This document shows positions 63,091 to 64,000 of a DNA stretch of 64,000 nucleotides, piece after piece (within the stretch, counting starts at the first letter, position 1; every line of letters starts with the position of its first letter). The position numbers and the translations under genes are program-made. The notes under the pieces are model-generated. The model searched no databases and was not told the origin of the DNA. It worked only from the letters and a program-made list of their open reading frames with translations. Origin of the DNA: Mesorhizobium loti (GTDB lineage: Bacteria > Pseudomonadota > Alphaproteobacteria > Rhizobiales > Rhizobiaceae); the NCBI RefSeq assembly GCF_001510895.1, contig NZ_LPWA01000001.1, positions 124,001 to 188,000 of the forward strand, in the 5' to 3' direction.

Positions 63091-63819
63091 CTACTGCGGA
63101 TTGGGTGCAGTTCCAGCCGGCACTTTTGCCGCTGCGACAGTCGCCTCGACATGATCGACCAGCGCGTCCGGCAGTCCGAGGCGGCCGGCGAGCAGGTCGA
63201 GATAGCCGCGCTCGGTGCGCGTGTCGGGATCGATGGTGAGGCGCGAGGCAGTGTAGAGCTCGAGCTTTTGCGCGTCGGTCTTGGCGCTTGCGACCAGCGC
63301 GTCGAGGTCGAGCGGGCGCTCGAGCTCGGCTATCAGGAATTTTTCCGCTTCCTGGCCGATGCCGGCGAGCTTGAGCTTGTCGGCGATCTTCTGCCGCTCC
63401 TCATCGTCGACATGGCCGTCCGCCTTGGCCGCCGAGATCATCGCCCGCACCAGCATCAGCGTGAATTCGGCCTCGCCCTGCGGCGCGTGCGAGGGATGGA
63501 AAGCGGTGTCGGCCGCGGGTGGCAGCAATTCCGGCTCGCCTGCCGCAGGCTTCTGCGCCGGCTCGGCGCCGTTCTTATAGTTCTGGTAGGCCTTGTAGGC
63601 GAGGCCGCCGATCGCGGCCAGGCCGCCGAGCTTGATGGCGGCGCCCGTCACCTGCCGTCCGGTACCCGTGCCGAGCAGCACGGCGGCGAGCGCGCCGGCG
63701 GCGAGCGGATTGTCCTTCGCCATCTGCACCGCTTGCCCCGCCTTGTCGCGGACGGTCGATCCCGTGCCAGGAATTTGCGAGCCGAGCAGGTCGTCGAGCA
63801 GCTTCTTGGGGTCGAGCAT
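63091..63819 (-). CDS. DUF533/TerB-like protein
   Basis: A 242-residue protein with N-terminal MLDPKKLLDDLLGSQIPGTG, a Gly/Ala-rich hydrophobic middle (residues ~38-78, AAGALAAVLLGTGTGRQVTG) that may insert in the membrane, a Pro/Ala linker, and a C-terminal TerB-like helical domain (LMLVRAMISAAKADGHVDDE ERQKIADKLKLAG; LELYTASRLTIDPDTRTERG). Family function unknown. ATG 63819 was preferred over the TTG one codon upstream. Confidence 0.85.
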   Translation of the reverse strand: MLDPKKLLDDLLGSQIPGTGSTVRDKAGQAVQMAKDNPLAAGALAAVLLGTGTGRQVTGAAIKLGGLAAIGGLAYKAYQNYKNGAEPAQKPAAGEPELLPPAADTAFHPSHAPQGEAEFTLMLVRAMISAAKADGHVDDEERQKIADKLKLAGIGQEAEKFLIAELERPLDLDALVASAKTDAQKLELYTASRLTIDPDTRTERGYLDLLAGRLGLPDALVDHVEATVAAAKVPAGTAPNPQ

Positions 63820-64000
63820 CAATGCCTCCAGAATTGGCCCGGCCGAATGCGCCCGGGCGGGTTTCGGACCGGCAAGACGTAGGCCCCGCGCGTGACATTA
63901 CAATGACGGGCGAATTGTTTTGGCCCGATGCCGGCATGGGAGCGGGAGGCGATGCGTCGAAAGCGCCCATCACTTCGGCTAAGATCGCGGGCAGTTTCCA

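Noticed and set aside
1..64000. CRISPR array, tRNA, rRNA, integrase or insertion sequence
   Set aside because: No regularly spaced direct repeats, tRNA-like cloverleaf, rRNA segments or transposase/integrase motifs were seen; interspersed repeats are short palindromic elements only.
63820..64000. Gene at the right end of the window
   Set aside because: Only antisense-type frames without ribosome sites or motifs; nothing supportable.

Overview
The window is chromosomal DNA of a GC-rich alphaproteobacterium of the order Hyphomicrobiales (Rhizobiales), most likely Mesorhizobium or a close relative. This rests on the VisR/Rem/FlaF/FlbT/MotC/MotE flagellar gene set, which is characteristic of rhizobia, and on interspersed palindromic repeats I associate with Mesorhizobium genomes. 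No sequence search was run, so the genus is an inference.

Bases 1-31.8 kb and 44.6-50.5 kb form one large flagellar locus. It starts with the 3' part of a visR-type LuxR regulator. A leftward block follows (flhB, fliG, fliN, fliM, motA), then a long rightward block: DUF1217 gene, flgF, fliI, a membrane protein, flgB, flgC, fliE, flgG, flgA, flgI, motE, flgH, fliL, fliP, two flagellins, fliF, a fliH-like gene, motB, motC, fliK, a lytic transglycosylase, rem/ftcR, flgE, flgK, flgL, flaF, flbT, flgD and fliQ. After a 12.8-kb interruption come flhA, fliR, a FliJ-like gene, flgJ and a flgN-like gene. Together they encode export gate and ATPase, MS/P/L rings, rod, hook, junction proteins, filament, stator, switch and the regulators VisR, Rem, FlaF and FlbT.

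The interruption (31.8-44.6 kb) holds an MFS exporter; a leftward polyamine uptake and oxidation operon (regulator, potD, potB, potC, potA, FAD oxidoreductase, cupin) behind a perfect palindromic operator; a ClC-type channel; a cupin gene; and an epimerase/MarR divergent pair next to a small monooxygenase.

Bases 50.5-64 kb are mixed housekeeping and accessory genes: an SCP2 lipid-carrier gene behind a MerR-type operator, acetyltransferases, an ornithine/lysine decarboxylase with a long structured leader (probably the speF element), amidase plus LysR regulator, a DUF1007/NicO metal exporter pair, a DenD-like dehydrogenase, a CDF metal exporter, an aminotransferase, an SDR and a DUF533 protein.

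Eleven genes carry frame breaks, thirteen in all. Twelve look like loss of a single base, usually one member of a GG or CC doublet, and several hit genes needed for motility. A shared sequence-quality cause is more likely than eleven independent pseudogenes. These genes are given their restored extents and marked as disrupted. Other points of note are inverted ~100-bp palindromic repeats bracketing the second flagellin, matched stem-loops in both flagellin leaders, and the non-flagellar insertion between fliQ and flhA.
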